Assembly (NCBI RefSeq): GCF_002847285.1
Contig: NZ_CP025407.1
Location: 6,265,001-6,329,000, forward strand
DNA length: 64,000 bases
Source of the DNA: Streptomyces sp. CMB-StM0423
Lineage (GTDB): Bacteria; Actinomycetota; Actinomycetes; Streptomycetales; Streptomycetaceae
Direction of reading: 5' to 3'
Position numbers and translations under genes: made by a program. Positions within the stretch are counted from its first letter, which is position 1. Each line of letters opens with the position of its first letter. Of this stretch, positions 1-9,900 are shown piece by piece. The notes below the pieces were generated by a model. It saw only the letters and a list, made by a program, of their open reading frames with translations. It was not told where the DNA came from and did no database searches.

Positions 1-2948
1 AGCATCACCGCGTTGCGCAGGCGCGTCGCCAGCAGCCAGGCGTCGTCCAGTATCCGCGCGTCCTCCGCGTCCAGCAGCCCCGTCTCCGAGGCCGCGGCCA
101 GCGCCGCGCGGGTGCGGGTCGTACGCAGCGCGGGCACCTCGCGCGCGTGCTGCAACTGCAGCAACTGCACCGTCCACTCCACGTCCGCGAGCCCGCCGCG
201 CCCCAGCTTCGCGTGCAGCGCCGGGTCCGCGCCGCGCGGCAGCCGCTCCGCCTCCATCCGCGCCTTCAGCCGCCGGATCTCGCGTACGGCGTCCTCGCCG
301 AGCCCGCCCGCCGGGTAGCGCAGCGGGTCGATCAGCTCCGTGAACCGCGCGCCGAGGCCCGCGTCGCCCGCGACCGGCTCGGCGCGCAGCAGCGCGTGGC
401 TCTCCCAGGTCAGCGACCAGCGCCGGTAGTACGCCGCGTACGAGGCGAGGGTGCGCACCAGCGGCCCCGACTTGCCCTCGGGCCGCAGGTCGGCGTCGAC
501 CAGCAGCGGCGGGTCGGCGCTGGGCAGTTGCAGCAGCCGGCGCAGCTCGTTGGCGACGGCGAACGCCGCCGCGCCAGCCTCCTCGTCGGAGACGCCTTCG
601 CGCGGCTCGTGCACGAACATCACGTCGGCGTCCGAGCCGTAGCCCAGCTCCTGGCCGCCGAAGCGGCCCATGCCGATCACCGCGAACCGCGTCGGCAGGG
701 TGTCGCCCCAGCGGGCGGCGGTCGCGGCGCGCAGGGCGCCGGCGATGGTGGCGGCGTTGAGGTCGCTGAGCGCGTCGCCCGTACGGTCGACGGCGGCGGC
801 GATCCGGGCGTGCTCGTCCCCGTCGTGCTCCCGCCCGCCCTCGGCGTCCTCCTCGTCCTCCTCACCGGGTGCCGTGTGCGCCCCGTACGCCGTGATGAGG
901 TCCGCCGCCGCGGTACGGAACAGCTCCCGCCGCCGTACGCCGCGGGCCGCCGCCACCGCCGCCTCCGGGTCCGTGTGCCGGCCGACGGCCGCCAGGATCT
1001 CCTGCTCCAGGTGCGCCCGCCCGCGCGGCCGCAGCCCCTGCTCGTCGCCGAGCAGCGCCACCGCCTCCGGCGCCCGCAGCAGCAGGTCGGGTGCCAGTCG
1101 GCCCGAGGACAGCACCCGCGCCAGGTTCTCCGCCGCCGCGCCCTCGTCGCGCAGCAGCCGCAGATACCAGGGCGTGCTGCCCAGCGCGTCCGAGACCTTG
1201 CGGAAGTTCAGCAGCCCCGCGTCCGGGTCGGCCGAGTCGCCGAACCAGCCCAGCAGCACCGGCAGCAGCGTCCGCTGGATCGCCGCCTTCCGGCTCATCC
1301 CCGACGTCAGCGCCTCCAGATGGCGCAGCGCCGCCGCCGGATCCTCGTACCCGAGGGCCACCAGCCGCTCCCGGGCGGCGTCCGGCGTCAGCCGCACCTC
1401 CCCGGGCGCGAGCCTGGCGACGGCGTCGAGCAGCGGGCGGTAGAACAGCTTCTCGTGCAGCCGCCGCACCTCGAAGGAGTGCCGCCGCCACACCTTGCGC
1501 AACTGCGACACCGGGTCGCCGCGGCCCTCGTCGGGCAGCAGCCGCGCCAGCGAGCGGCCGAGCGCGCGCAGCTCGTGCTCGCTCTCGGGCACCAGGTGCG
1601 TGCGGCGGAGCTTCTGGAGCTGGATGCGGTGTTCGAGGGAGCGCAGGAAGCGGTACGCGTCGTCCAGCGCGGCGGCGTCGGCACGGCCCACGTACCCGCC
1701 GGCGGCGAGCGCCTCCAGCGCGTCCAGGGTCGTACCACTGCGCAGCGAGGCGTCGGCGCGGCCGTGCACGAGCTGCAGCAACTGCACCGCGAACTCCACG
1801 TCCCGCAGCCCGCCGGGGCCCAGCTTCAGCTCCCGGTCGAGCTGCGCCGCCGGGATGTTCGCCACCACCCGGCGGCGCATCTGCTGCACGTCGGGGACGA
1901 AGTTCTCGCGCTCCGCCGCATGCCACACCATCGGCGCGATGGCCTCCGCGTACGCCGCGCCGAGCGCCGGGTCGCCCGCGACCGGGCGGGCCTTCAACAG
2001 GGCCTGGAACTCCCAGGTCTTGGCCCAGCGCTGGTAGTACGCGAGGTGGGAGGAGAGGGTGCGCACGAGCGGGCCGTTGCGGCCTTCGGGGCGGAGGTTG
2101 GCGTCGACGGGCCAGATGGTGCCCTCGGCGGTGGTGTCGGAGCAGACGCGCATGAGGCGGGCGGCGAGCCGCGTCGCGGCCTGCATCGCGGCGCGCTCGT
2201 CCGCGGGTTCCGCCCCCTGGCCGCCGCCCGGGGCGTCCTCGCGCGGCTCGGCGACGAAGATGACGTCGACGTCCGAGACGTAGTTCAGCTCCCGGCCGCC
2301 GCACTTGCCCATCCCGATCACCGCGAGCCGGCACAGCGCGGCGTCCTCCGGCTGCTCCTCGGCGGCGATCTCCACCGCCGCCCGCAGCGTCGCCGTCGCC
2401 AGGTCCGCCAGCTCCGCCGCGGCCTGCACCACGTCCGTCGTCCCGCACACGTCCCGGGCGGCGATCCCCAGCAGCGCCCGCCGGTACGCGACGCGCAGCG
2501 CGTCGGCCCGCGGCAGCTTCGCGCCCCGCGGCCCCCAGACGCCCTCCGCGAGCGCCTGCTCGAACTCCGCGGTCGTCGGGTGCAGATCGGCCGCCTCGTA
2601 CGTGACCAGCGACTCCCAGTCGTCCGGGTGCCGCGCCAGATGGTCCCCCAGCGCCTCCGACGCGCCGAGCACCCCCAGCAGCCGGTCGCGCAGCGGCTTG
2701 GCCGTCACCAGCGTGTCGAGCAGCACCTGCCGCCGCTCGGGACCCAGCGCCTCCGCGAGCCGCACCAGACCGAGCAGTGCCCGGTCCGGATCCGCGGTGC
2801 CGCCCAGCGCGTCGAGCAGCACGGGATCGTCGCGTACGCCGTCGAGCACCGCGGACTCCAGCAGCCGCCCGGCGTCGGCCGGCTCCCCGAACCCGTACCG
2901 CAGCAGCCGGGTGAACGCACTGCTCCTGCGCCCCTGCGGAACCGCCAT
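1..2948 (-). CDS. glnE: Glutamine synthetase adenylyltransferase/deadenylase, 3' end cut by window edge
   Basis: GlnE adds AMP to, and removes it from, dodecameric type I glutamine synthetase. About 982 codons lie in the window; the last C-terminal residues are beyond base 1. Two nucleotidyltransferase cores are readable: an N-terminal one with GMGKCGGRELNYVSDVDV (near residue 220) and a C-terminal one with GRFGGQELGYGSDADVMF (near residue 760). This is the two-catalytic-domain layout of the family. The ATG at 2948 starts a typical N-terminus (MAVPQGRRSSAFTRLLRYGF). The gene lies 14 bp downstream of the glnA2-like gene on the same strand, so the two probably share a transcript. Identification is firm. 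Confidence 0.95.
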   Translation of the reverse strand, partial: MAVPQGRRSSAFTRLLRYGFGEPADAGRLLESAVLDGVRDDPVLLDALGGTADPDRALLGLVRLAEALGPERRQVLLDTLVTAKPLRDRLLGVLGASEALGDHLARHPDDWESLVTYEAADLHPTTAEFEQALAEGVWGPRGAKLPRADALRVAYRRALLGIAARDVCGTTDVVQAAAELADLATATLRAAVEIAAEEQPEDAALCRLAVIGMGKCGGRELNYVSDVDVIFVAEPREDAPGGGQGAEPADERAAMQAATRLAARLMRVCSDTTAEGTIWPVDANLRPEGRNGPLVRTLSSHLAYYQRWAKTWEFQALLKARPVAGDPALGAAYAEAIAPMVWHAAERENFVPDVQQMRRRVVANIPAAQLDRELKLGPGGLRDVEFAVQLLQLVHGRADASLRSGTTLDALEALAAGGYVGRADAAALDDAYRFLRSLEHRIQLQKLRRTHLVPESEHELRALGRSLARLLPDEGRGDPVSQLRKVWRRHSFEVRRLHEKLFYRPLLDAVARLAPGEVRLTPDAARERLVALGYEDPAAALRHLEALTSGMSRKAAIQRTLLPVLLGWFGDSADPDAGLLNFRKVSDALGSTPWYLRLLRDEGAAAENLARVLSSGRLAPDLLLRAPEAVALLGDEQGLRPRGRAHLEQEILAAVGRHTDPEAAVAAARGVRRRELFRTAAADLITAYGAHTAPGEEDEEDAEGGREHDGDEHARIAAAVDRTGDALSDLNAATIAGALRAATAARWGDTLPTRFAVIGMGRFGGQELGYGSDADVMFVHEPREGVSDEEAGAAAFAVANELRRLLQLPSADPPLLVDADLRPEGKSGPLVRTLASYAAYYRRWSLTWESHALLRAEPVAGDAGLGARFTELIDPLRYPAGGLGEDAVREIRRLKARMEAERLPRGADPALHAKLGRGGLADVEWTVQLLQLQHAREVPALRTTRTRAALAAASETGLLDAEDARILDDAWLLATRLRNAVM

Positions 2949-2962
2949 CGCGCGCCCCGCCC

Positions 2963-4324
2963 CTACAGCACCGGGAGGCTCTTGCGCAGCTCGAAGGCCG
3001 TGACCTCCGAGCGGTACTCCTCCCACTCCTGCTTCTTGTTGCGCAGGAAGAAGTCGAAGACGTGCTCGCCGAGCGTCTCCGCGCAGATCTCGCTGCGCTC
3101 CATCAGCCCGATCGCCTCGCCGAGGTTCTGCGGCAGCGGCTCGATGCCCATCGCGCGCCGCTCGGCGTCCGTCAGAGCCCACACGTCGTCCTCGGCGCCC
3201 GGCGGCAGCTCGTAGCCCTCCTCGATGCCCTTCAGACCGGCGGCCAGGAGCATCGCGTACGCGAGGTAGGGGTTGCAGCCGGAGTCGATGGAGCGGACCT
3301 CGATGCGGGTGGAGCCGGTCTTGCCGGGCTTGTAGAGGGGGACGCGGACGAGGGCGGAGCGGTTGTTGTGGCCCCAGCAGATGTACGACGGGGCCTCGCC
3401 GCCGGCGCCCGCGGTGCGCTGGGAGCCGCCCCAGATGCGCTTGTACGAGTTCACCCACTGGTTCGTCACCGCGGACACCTCCGCGGCGTGCCGCAGCAGT
3501 CCGGCGATGAAGGAGCGGCCGACCTTCGAGAGCTGGAACTCCGAGCCCGACTCGTGGAAGGCGTTGCGGTCGCCCTCGAAGAGCGACAGGTGCGTGTGCA
3601 TCCCGGAGCCCGGGTACTCGGAGAACGGCTTCGGCATGAACGTCGCCTGCACGCCCTGCTCCAGCGCCACCTGCTTCATGATCAGCCGGAACGTCATGAT
3701 GTTGTCGGCGGTGGCCAGCGCGTCCGCGTAGCGCAGGTCGATCTCCTGCTGGCCCGGCGCGCCCTCGTGGTGCGAGAACTCCACCGAGATGCCCATCGAC
3801 TCCAGCATCGTGATCGCCTGCCGGCGGAAGTCCATGCCGACGTTCTGCGGGGTGTGGTCGAAGTACCCCGAGTTGTCCGCGGGCACCGGGCGGCTGCCGT
3901 CGACCGGCTTCTCCTTGAGCAGGAAGAACTCGATCTCGGGGTGGGTGTAGAAGGTGAAGCCCAGGTCGGAGGTCTTGGCGAGGATCCGCTTCAGCACGTA
4001 CCGCGGGTCGGCGAAGGACGGCGAGCCGCCGGGCATGAGGATGTCGCAGAACATCCGCGCCGTGCCGGGCGTCTCCGCGCGCCAGGGCAGCACCTGGAAG
4101 GTGCCGGGGTCGGGCTTGGCGAGCATGTCCGACTCGTGCACCCGGGCGAAGCCCTCGATGGCGGAGCCGTCGAAGCCGATGCCCTCGTCGAACGCCTGCT
4201 CAAGCTCGGCGGGTGCGACGGCGACGGACTTCAGGAAGCCCAGCACGTCGGTGAACCACAGCCGCACGAACCGGATGTCGCGCTCCTCCAAAGTCCGGAG
4301 CACGAACTCCTGCTGCTTCTCCAT
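2963..4324 (-). CDS. glnA2: Type I glutamine synthetase-like protein (GlnA2 type)
   Basis: 453-aa member of the type I glutamine synthetase (GS) family. Visible family motifs are FDGSAIEGF (beta-grasp end), HPEIEFFL, GMHTHLSL and the NNRSALVRVP / GCNPYLAYAM stretches. The usual adenylylation-loop motif NLYDLPP is not seen; the corresponding stretch reads GYELPPGAEDD. GlnA2-like Streptomyces paralogues are described as gamma-glutamylpolyamine synthetases rather than true GS, so ammonia assimilation should not be assumed. The start at 4324 (MEKQQEFVL) has GAGG 9 bp upstream; an in-frame ATG lies 9 bp further up. Two GAAAC direct repeats sit 63-78 bp upstream (copy 1) with a second copy 131 bp away. 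It is followed by glnE. Confidence 0.88.
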   Translation of the reverse strand: MEKQQEFVLRTLEERDIRFVRLWFTDVLGFLKSVAVAPAELEQAFDEGIGFDGSAIEGFARVHESDMLAKPDPGTFQVLPWRAETPGTARMFCDILMPGGSPSFADPRYVLKRILAKTSDLGFTFYTHPEIEFFLLKEKPVDGSRPVPADNSGYFDHTPQNVGMDFRRQAITMLESMGISVEFSHHEGAPGQQEIDLRYADALATADNIMTFRLIMKQVALEQGVQATFMPKPFSEYPGSGMHTHLSLFEGDRNAFHESGSEFQLSKVGRSFIAGLLRHAAEVSAVTNQWVNSYKRIWGGSQRTAGAGGEAPSYICWGHNNRSALVRVPLYKPGKTGSTRIEVRSIDSGCNPYLAYAMLLAAGLKGIEEGYELPPGAEDDVWALTDAERRAMGIEPLPQNLGEAIGLMERSEICAETLGEHVFDFFLRNKKQEWEEYRSEVTAFELRKSLPVL

Positions 4325-4374
4325 GGTCCACATCCTCGCAGGTGACTCGGTGGCGCGGGCGCGAGCCCTCAGTA

Positions 4375-4409
4375 TCACGGTAGGGAGTTTCCACCGCGTT
4401 TCGCACCCC
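4375..4409 (-). promoter_or_regulatory. GAAAC-n6-GAAAC direct-repeat box, copy 1 (GlnR/NnaR/MtrA-like)
   Basis: Read on the minus strand, GAAAC (4398-4402) and GAAAC (4387-4391) are spaced exactly 11 bp, one helical turn, as in GlnR-family boxes. A GATACT -10-like hexamer follows at 4371-4376, which places the repeats over the -35 region of the glnA2-like gene. The regulator is inferred, not shown. Confidence 0.5.
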
Positions 4410-4505
4410 GCGGGTGCGCCTGCGGCGGGCGGGGCGGGGTGGGGGGTGCGGAAGGGGTGGGCGGGGGTGGCGGGTGATCGGTGGTGCGGGTGCGGGCCGT
4501 CGGTG

Positions 4506-4540
4506 TCACGGTAGGGAGTTTCCCCCGCGTTTCGCACCCC
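4506..4540 (-). repeat. GAAAC direct-repeat box, copy 2 (near-identical to 4375-4409)
   Basis: 35 bases match copy 1 with one mismatch at an offset of 131 bp. Both GAAAC half-sites (4529-4533 and 4518-4522) and the 11-bp spacing are kept. It lies between the glnA2-like gene and the 3' end of the preceding gene. No other gene is visible in 4325-4587. Confidence 0.6.
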
Positions 4541-4587
4541 CGGGGCGGGGGCGGCGGACGAGGGGCGGCTGCAGGGAGGGGCCGGGG

Positions 4588-6909
4588 TCAGGACGGGGGG
4601 CGGAGGGTGGTGCCGTCCGGGAGGGTTGCGGTCAGTTTGGCGCGGGCGCCGCGGTCCGCGGCCGTGGCCAGGAACCGGCCCGCCGCCGCGCCGCTCACGC
4701 CGCCCGAGGCGGTGACCGAGGTGACGTCGCGGCTGCCCGCCGCCAGCACGTACCACCTGCCGGAGCGCGCCTTCCACAGCACGCCCGCCAGCGCGTGCGG
4801 CGCCCGTACGCCGCACGCCGTCGTGTCCCGCGCGCGGGCCGCCACCGCGCCCTGCTGCCGCGCGCCGGCCGCCGGCGGCTGGAACTGCGCCAGGGCCACC
4901 CCGCCGGTGCCGCGCCAGGTGTCGGCGCGGGTGCACACCCAGGCGGCGGTGCCGCCCGCCTCGGGCAGCGGCTGGCCGGCGAAGGTCCAGGAGTTCACGG
5001 ACCGTACGCCGTGGGCGCGCAGCGCGGCGAGGTGGCATGCGGTACGGGCCCAGCGGTCGCGGGCCGCGGCGCCGGCGACGTCCGTGGCGGCGGCCGGCGG
5101 GCCGTACGTCAGCCTGGCCGGCACCAGCTCGCCGAGGTCGGTCGTGAGCTGGGCGGGTGCGCCGGCGCCCGCGGACGGGCGGGTGCGCAGCTCCAGGGCG
5201 GGCCAGGTGGTGCAGTGCTGCTCGGCGGTGGCCGTCGAGTCGTCGGGGGAGTCGGCGTCCGGGGTGCCGTCGGCCGGGCTTTCCGCGGCCGGTGCGTCGG
5301 TCGTCCCCGTGTCGTCAGCCGTCCCGTCCGCCGCCTTCCCGCCGGGTGCCCCCGTGCCGGTCGGTGCGGTGCCGGGTTCCGCGGGCGCGGTGGTGGGGAG
5401 CGGGGTGCTGGGGACGGGGGCGGTTACGCCGTCCGTGTCGCGGTCGACCCGCCGCGCCTCCGCCGCCGGGTCCAGCAGCTCGCGCAGCGAGACCCCGGAG
5501 ACCCACGGCGCGGTCAGATAGCGGACGTTGCCGTCCGTGCGGCCGACGACGACGGCCAGCGCGCTCGCCGCGTCCGCCGCGTCGGCGCGGGCGAAGTCCA
5601 GCACCGCGGCGCCCGGTTCGTCCCGCACCTCCGCGTACCGCACCAGTCGCAGGCCGTCGTGGAAGAGGACGACGGTCGCCCGGTCGACGTCCCCCGCGTA
5701 CAGCAGCCGCGGCGGGCCCGCGGGCGGCCCCGCGGCGGTGCCGGGCGTGGCCGAGACCCGTACGGGCTCGCCGGGCCGGGCCCAGACGGCCAGCGCCCGG
5801 CGCAGCAGCGCGGCGTCGCGGGTACGGGCGCCGCGGGCCGGCCAGGCGGCGAAGTCGGCGCGGCCGGCGCGCTGCCAGTCGTCGCGGCCCGCGACGGCGA
5901 GCTGCGCCGGGTCGAGGGCCTGTTCCGCGAAGGCGTTGCGGGCGTACGGGGCCGCCGCCGCATCGTCCGCGCCGCCCCCGGCGCCGGGGACGCCGAGCAG
6001 GGCGACGACGGCGACGAGGGCCGCGGCGGCGGCGAGCGCGGCGCGGGTGTGCTGGCGGCGCCGGAGCAGGTCGGTGGGGCGGGCCTGGAGCGCACAGGGG
6101 TCGAACTCGGGGGAGAGCAGCAGCCGCCGCTCCGCGCTGCCGGGCGGCTCGGCGACGCGGTCGGCGGCGGCGAGCGCGGCCCCGGGGTCCTCGGCACCGG
6201 CCGCCGCGAGCAGCCGGCGCACGGCGGGGTCGGGCAGCGCTTCGAGGCCGCGCAGCACGTACGCGGCGCGGGCGGGCGCGGGGAGCGCCGCGAGGGCCCG
6301 GTCGAGGGCCAGTTCGTCGGAGCCGCCCGGGCGCGGGTGGAGCCGCAGCCCCCAGAGCCGGGGCAGCGGGCTCGGCAGCCCGCCGGTCCGCGGCAGCCGG
6401 AGCCGACCGCGGGGCCGCCCGGCGTCGAGCGCGGCCCGTACGATCCGGAGCCGCACGTAGGCGTACCCGGCCCCGGCGTCCCCGTCGTTCCGCCAGGGCG
6501 CACCGGGGCCGAACCGCACCTCGGCCCCGTCCGCACCGCCCGCGGAACCGGCGCCCCTGGCCGCGCCGCCGCCCCCGGCGCTCCCGTCCGCCCGCTGGCC
6601 CGGCACGGCGCCCGGCGGCACCCCGTCACGCACGTCGTCGCCCGGCATCCGGTCCTGCGCCCCGCAACCCGGTGCCCCCGGTGCCGTACGCCCCCGCGGC
6701 AGCGAGCGCTGCACCAGGCCGTGTGCCGCCAGCACCCGCCTGCCGCGGTCCTCCTCCGCCGGCAGCAGCAGATACGCCAGCCGCGTCAGATGCGCATAGT
6801 GCTCGACGACGGCGGCCTCGGCCTGCTCGACGTCGACGGGCGGGGGGACGGTGTCCGCGGGCGGTGGCGGCTTCGCGGCGCCCCGGGCGGTGACGGCCTG
6901 CTGATCCAC
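4588..6909 (-). CDS. Sigma-factor-like single-pass membrane protein, unknown function
   Basis: 773 aa. Residues near 27-75 (AVVEHYAHLTRLAYLLLP) resemble sigma-70 region 2, and a later segment (RAAYVLRGLEALPDPAVRRLL) resembles region 4. Between them is a Gly/Ala/Pro-rich linker. One strong transmembrane helix (ALAAAAALVAVVALLGV) lies near residue 310, followed by a long extracytoplasmic C-terminal half rich in Thr/Asp/Pro with several Cys residues. I do not recognise a named family. The layout suggests a cytoplasmic sigma-like part tethered to an outer sensor or structural part. The sigma-like segments are degenerate, so promoter recognition is doubtful. The ATG at 6909 is the first plausible start. 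Confidence 0.6.
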   Translation of the reverse strand: MDQQAVTARGAAKPPPPADTVPPPVDVEQAEAAVVEHYAHLTRLAYLLLPAEEDRGRRVLAAHGLVQRSLPRGRTAPGAPGCGAQDRMPGDDVRDGVPPGAVPGQRADGSAGGGGAARGAGSAGGADGAEVRFGPGAPWRNDGDAGAGYAYVRLRIVRAALDAGRPRGRLRLPRTGGLPSPLPRLWGLRLHPRPGGSDELALDRALAALPAPARAAYVLRGLEALPDPAVRRLLAAAGAEDPGAALAAADRVAEPPGSAERRLLLSPEFDPCALQARPTDLLRRRQHTRAALAAAAALVAVVALLGVPGAGGGADDAAAAPYARNAFAEQALDPAQLAVAGRDDWQRAGRADFAAWPARGARTRDAALLRRALAVWARPGEPVRVSATPGTAAGPPAGPPRLLYAGDVDRATVVLFHDGLRLVRYAEVRDEPGAAVLDFARADAADAASALAVVVGRTDGNVRYLTAPWVSGVSLRELLDPAAEARRVDRDTDGVTAPVPSTPLPTTAPAEPGTAPTGTGAPGGKAADGTADDTGTTDAPAAESPADGTPDADSPDDSTATAEQHCTTWPALELRTRPSAGAGAPAQLTTDLGELVPARLTYGPPAAATDVAGAAARDRWARTACHLAALRAHGVRSVNSWTFAGQPLPEAGGTAAWVCTRADTWRGTGGVALAQFQPPAAGARQQGAVAARARDTTACGVRAPHALAGVLWKARSGRWYVLAAGSRDVTSVTASGGVSGAAAGRFLATAADRGARAKLTATLPDGTTLRPPS

Positions 6910-6988
6910 GCTGGGTTGAACGAGTGAATCCTCAGATGGTCACTCCGCCGCGGCGCCCGGCCCGGCCGCCCGTGCCCGCCGCCCGGCC

Positions 6989-9900
6989 TCACCCGCTCGT
7001 CCACCCGCCGAACTCCACCGTCCCCCGCACACCCGCCGCCGCCGACATGAACAGCCCCGCGTCCTGGGTCGCCGCCGTCCCCGGCACCGTGACCGTCGCG
7101 ACGGTCCGCCACGTCGCCCCGGAGTCCGTCGAGCACGCGCCCGTGAACGTGTCCCCCGCCCGCGTCAGCCGCAGCGTGACCGGTGCCGTGACGCCCGTGA
7201 TCCGGCGGTACGTGTCCAGCGTGCCGTCGCCGTTCGAGTCGTACGACAGCACCACGCCGTTCGCCGGCGTCACCGCCAGGTTGAGGAACCCGGCCGCGCC
7301 CGCCGTCCGCAGGTCGTTGCGGGCGACGATGCCCGCCCGCGCCCACGGACCCGTCGGCGCCTGCGCGTCGACCGTCAGCGTCACCGTGCCGCCGGAGGCC
7401 AGCGACCCCGGCCGGAAGACCGCGCCGAACTCCGCCGTCGCCTTCCACATGTCCGCCCCGCCCCCGTCGACCGCCCAGCGGTCGCCGAGCTGCCCGAAGA
7501 CGGCGGCGTTGGTGGTGACCGTGGCGAGGCCGTCGGCCAGCGGTCCCGCGACGAACAGCGTGCCCGGGGTGTGCACCGCCACCGGCTCCTGCCCCGCCAT
7601 CCCGTACGCCGTGCGCACCTCGTACGCCAGCGGCGTCAGCGGCTTCGCGGGCGGCCCGGCGGGCGCCCGTACCTCCCACGCGTGCTCCGCCCCACCCGCC
7701 GCCGGCACCGCCGGCAGGGAGACCGCACCCGGCGGCGCGGCGTCGAGGCCCGTCAGCTCCAGCTCCACGGCGCCCGTGGCGGCCAGCCCGCACATGTTGC
7801 GGAACCCGGCGGTCAGCCGCCCCTTCCCGCCCGGCGCGAGCGCGGGCGGATCCGCCACGGCCGTCACGACGCCCTGGTACGGGGCCGTGGCCAGCACGTC
7901 GTGGACGCGGCGCGCGAGGGTGTGCGCGTTGCCGGAGGGACGCTCGGGGTAGCGGTTGCGCTGCCGCGTCCAGGGGTCCTCGACCGCGTACCAGTCGAAG
8001 GGCTCAGGATCCCGCCCCGCCGCCAGCGCGTCCTGGAGCTCCTCCAGGTAGGCGCGCCAGCGCGGCGCGTGGACGTCGCGGATCAGCCCGGACCAGTCGC
8101 GGTTCGCGTAGTCCGCGAGGTGCCCGCCGTCGGCGGTGGGGCGGTCGGCCCAGGTGGTGACGAGGACTCGGGCGGTGCGCTCCAGCAGCGCGGCCTCCGC
8201 GTCGTCCGCGGCCATCCGGCGGGCGTCGGCGAGCCACGGGCCGAGGAGGAACGCGCGGTGCGCGCCGGTGGTCTCGTCGCTGAGCGCCATCAGCTTCAGC
8301 CACAGGTCGGACAGCGTGCGGAAGGTGGCCGCGTCCTCCCGTTCGTACGCCGCCTTGAGCTGCGGCAGCAGCACGCGGGACCGGCTCGCGAGCGCCTGCC
8401 GGGCGAGGTCGACGAGGTCGTGCCGGTACGCGTCGGAGGCGCGCAGCGCCGGGGCGACGCCCAGCAGCGCCCCGAACGCCTTGTCGAACTCGGCGAGGTC
8501 GAAGGCCGGCGTCTTGGTCGCGTAGTACGCGCCGGAGCGGGCGTCCAGCGACGGGCGGGCGGCGAAGATCGAGTCGTGCGGGCGGCCGTCGGCGCTGGAG
8601 ATCGCGTACGCCGTCTCGCGCAGCGCCGCGAACGCCGCGCGCGCCGCCGGGTCCGCGCCGCCGTAGCGCACGGCCGCGTACTCGTCGAACCACTCCTTCC
8701 GGTCCACCGGCTCGGCCCGCCACGCCAGCTCGCTGAACAGCTCCAGCGCCGCCGGGTCGCGCTCGGCCGCCTCCGGCATGTACGCGGTGCCGACGCACGC
8801 GCTGCCCGGCTTGTCCCGCCAGGCGGCGAACCGCTCCGCCCACATGTGGGTCTTGGCGCCGATCGTGGTGCGGCCGCCGAAGTTGGGGATGGTGCCGAAG
8901 GCGTACGGCACGCCGCCCCAGTCCGTCTCGCGGTCGGTGACGCGCTCCAGGTCGGACAGGCCGTCGACGACGAGCATCCGGCCGGGGTGGGCGAGTCCTT
9001 CGAGGAGTTCGCGCCGCGGGTTCTCCTGCCAGCCGAGGATGACCCACGTCGCGCCGGGGCGGGCGGTCTGCAGCGCGGTCTCGACGGCGCGCGCGGCCTC
9101 CGGCACCGGGACGTCGCCCGGGTCGCCGCCCTCGTGCAGCAGGTCCATCTTCAGGTGGCCTACGGCCCCGAAGAGGTCTTCCTGGTGGCGGTAGAACGCG
9201 GCGGCGACGTCGCGGAAGACGTCGGTGCGCGGGTCCAGCCAGTCCGGGCGGGGCAGGCCCGCCCAGGTGCCCTGGGGGACGGTGCGGGCGCCGGGGTTGC
9301 GGTCGGCGAAGCCGCCGGGGACGGTGCCGAAGTAGCCGGGCAGGACGGGGGAGATGCCCAGCTCGCGCATGCGGGCGGTGATGCGGCGGCCGAGTTCGGT
9401 GCGCTCGGCGAGCAGCGCGGGGGAGACGGGGCCGCCGTAGTCGCTCATGTTCTGCAGCAGCCACCACGGCTGGTGGCTGGGGGCCGGCAGCCAGGCGCGG
9501 GCCTCGGCGTCGGAGTAGCCGAAGTCCTGGAGCAGCCGGTGGTAGACGGCCTCGGTGCCGGGGGTGACGAGCACCTGGTTGCAGCCGTGCAGGGCGAGCA
9601 CGTCGACGAACCGCTCCCAGCGCGCCCAGTCGTGGTACGGGCCGGTGTAGCCGTCGTGCGTGTCGTTGAGCGCGAACCGGGCCGGGACGGTGGCGCGGCG
9701 CTCCACGGGGGCGGCGGGCGCGGGGAGGCGGCGGGGGAGCCGGGTCTGGCTGCCGGACCAGGAGACGACGGCGCGGCAGGTGTACTTCAGGTACCAGTGC
9801 ACGCCGGTGAGGAGTACCGCGGGGCTGGTGCCGCCGACCTCGATCCGGCCGGCCCGGCCGCGTACGGTGAACCGCTCCTCGCCGTCGAGCGCGGTGAGCG

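Noticed and set aside
147..3215. Long plus-strand open frame (over 1000 codons)
   Set aside because: It is antisense to glnE and the glnA2-like gene, whose motifs are unmistakable. Composition is Arg/Ala/Gln-rich without domains, as expected from a GC-rich shadow frame.
4325..5038. Upstream extension of the glnA2-like frame to 5038
   Set aside because: It would run through the repeat boxes and into the neighbouring gene. The family length (453 aa) and GAGG before 4324 decide for the short form.
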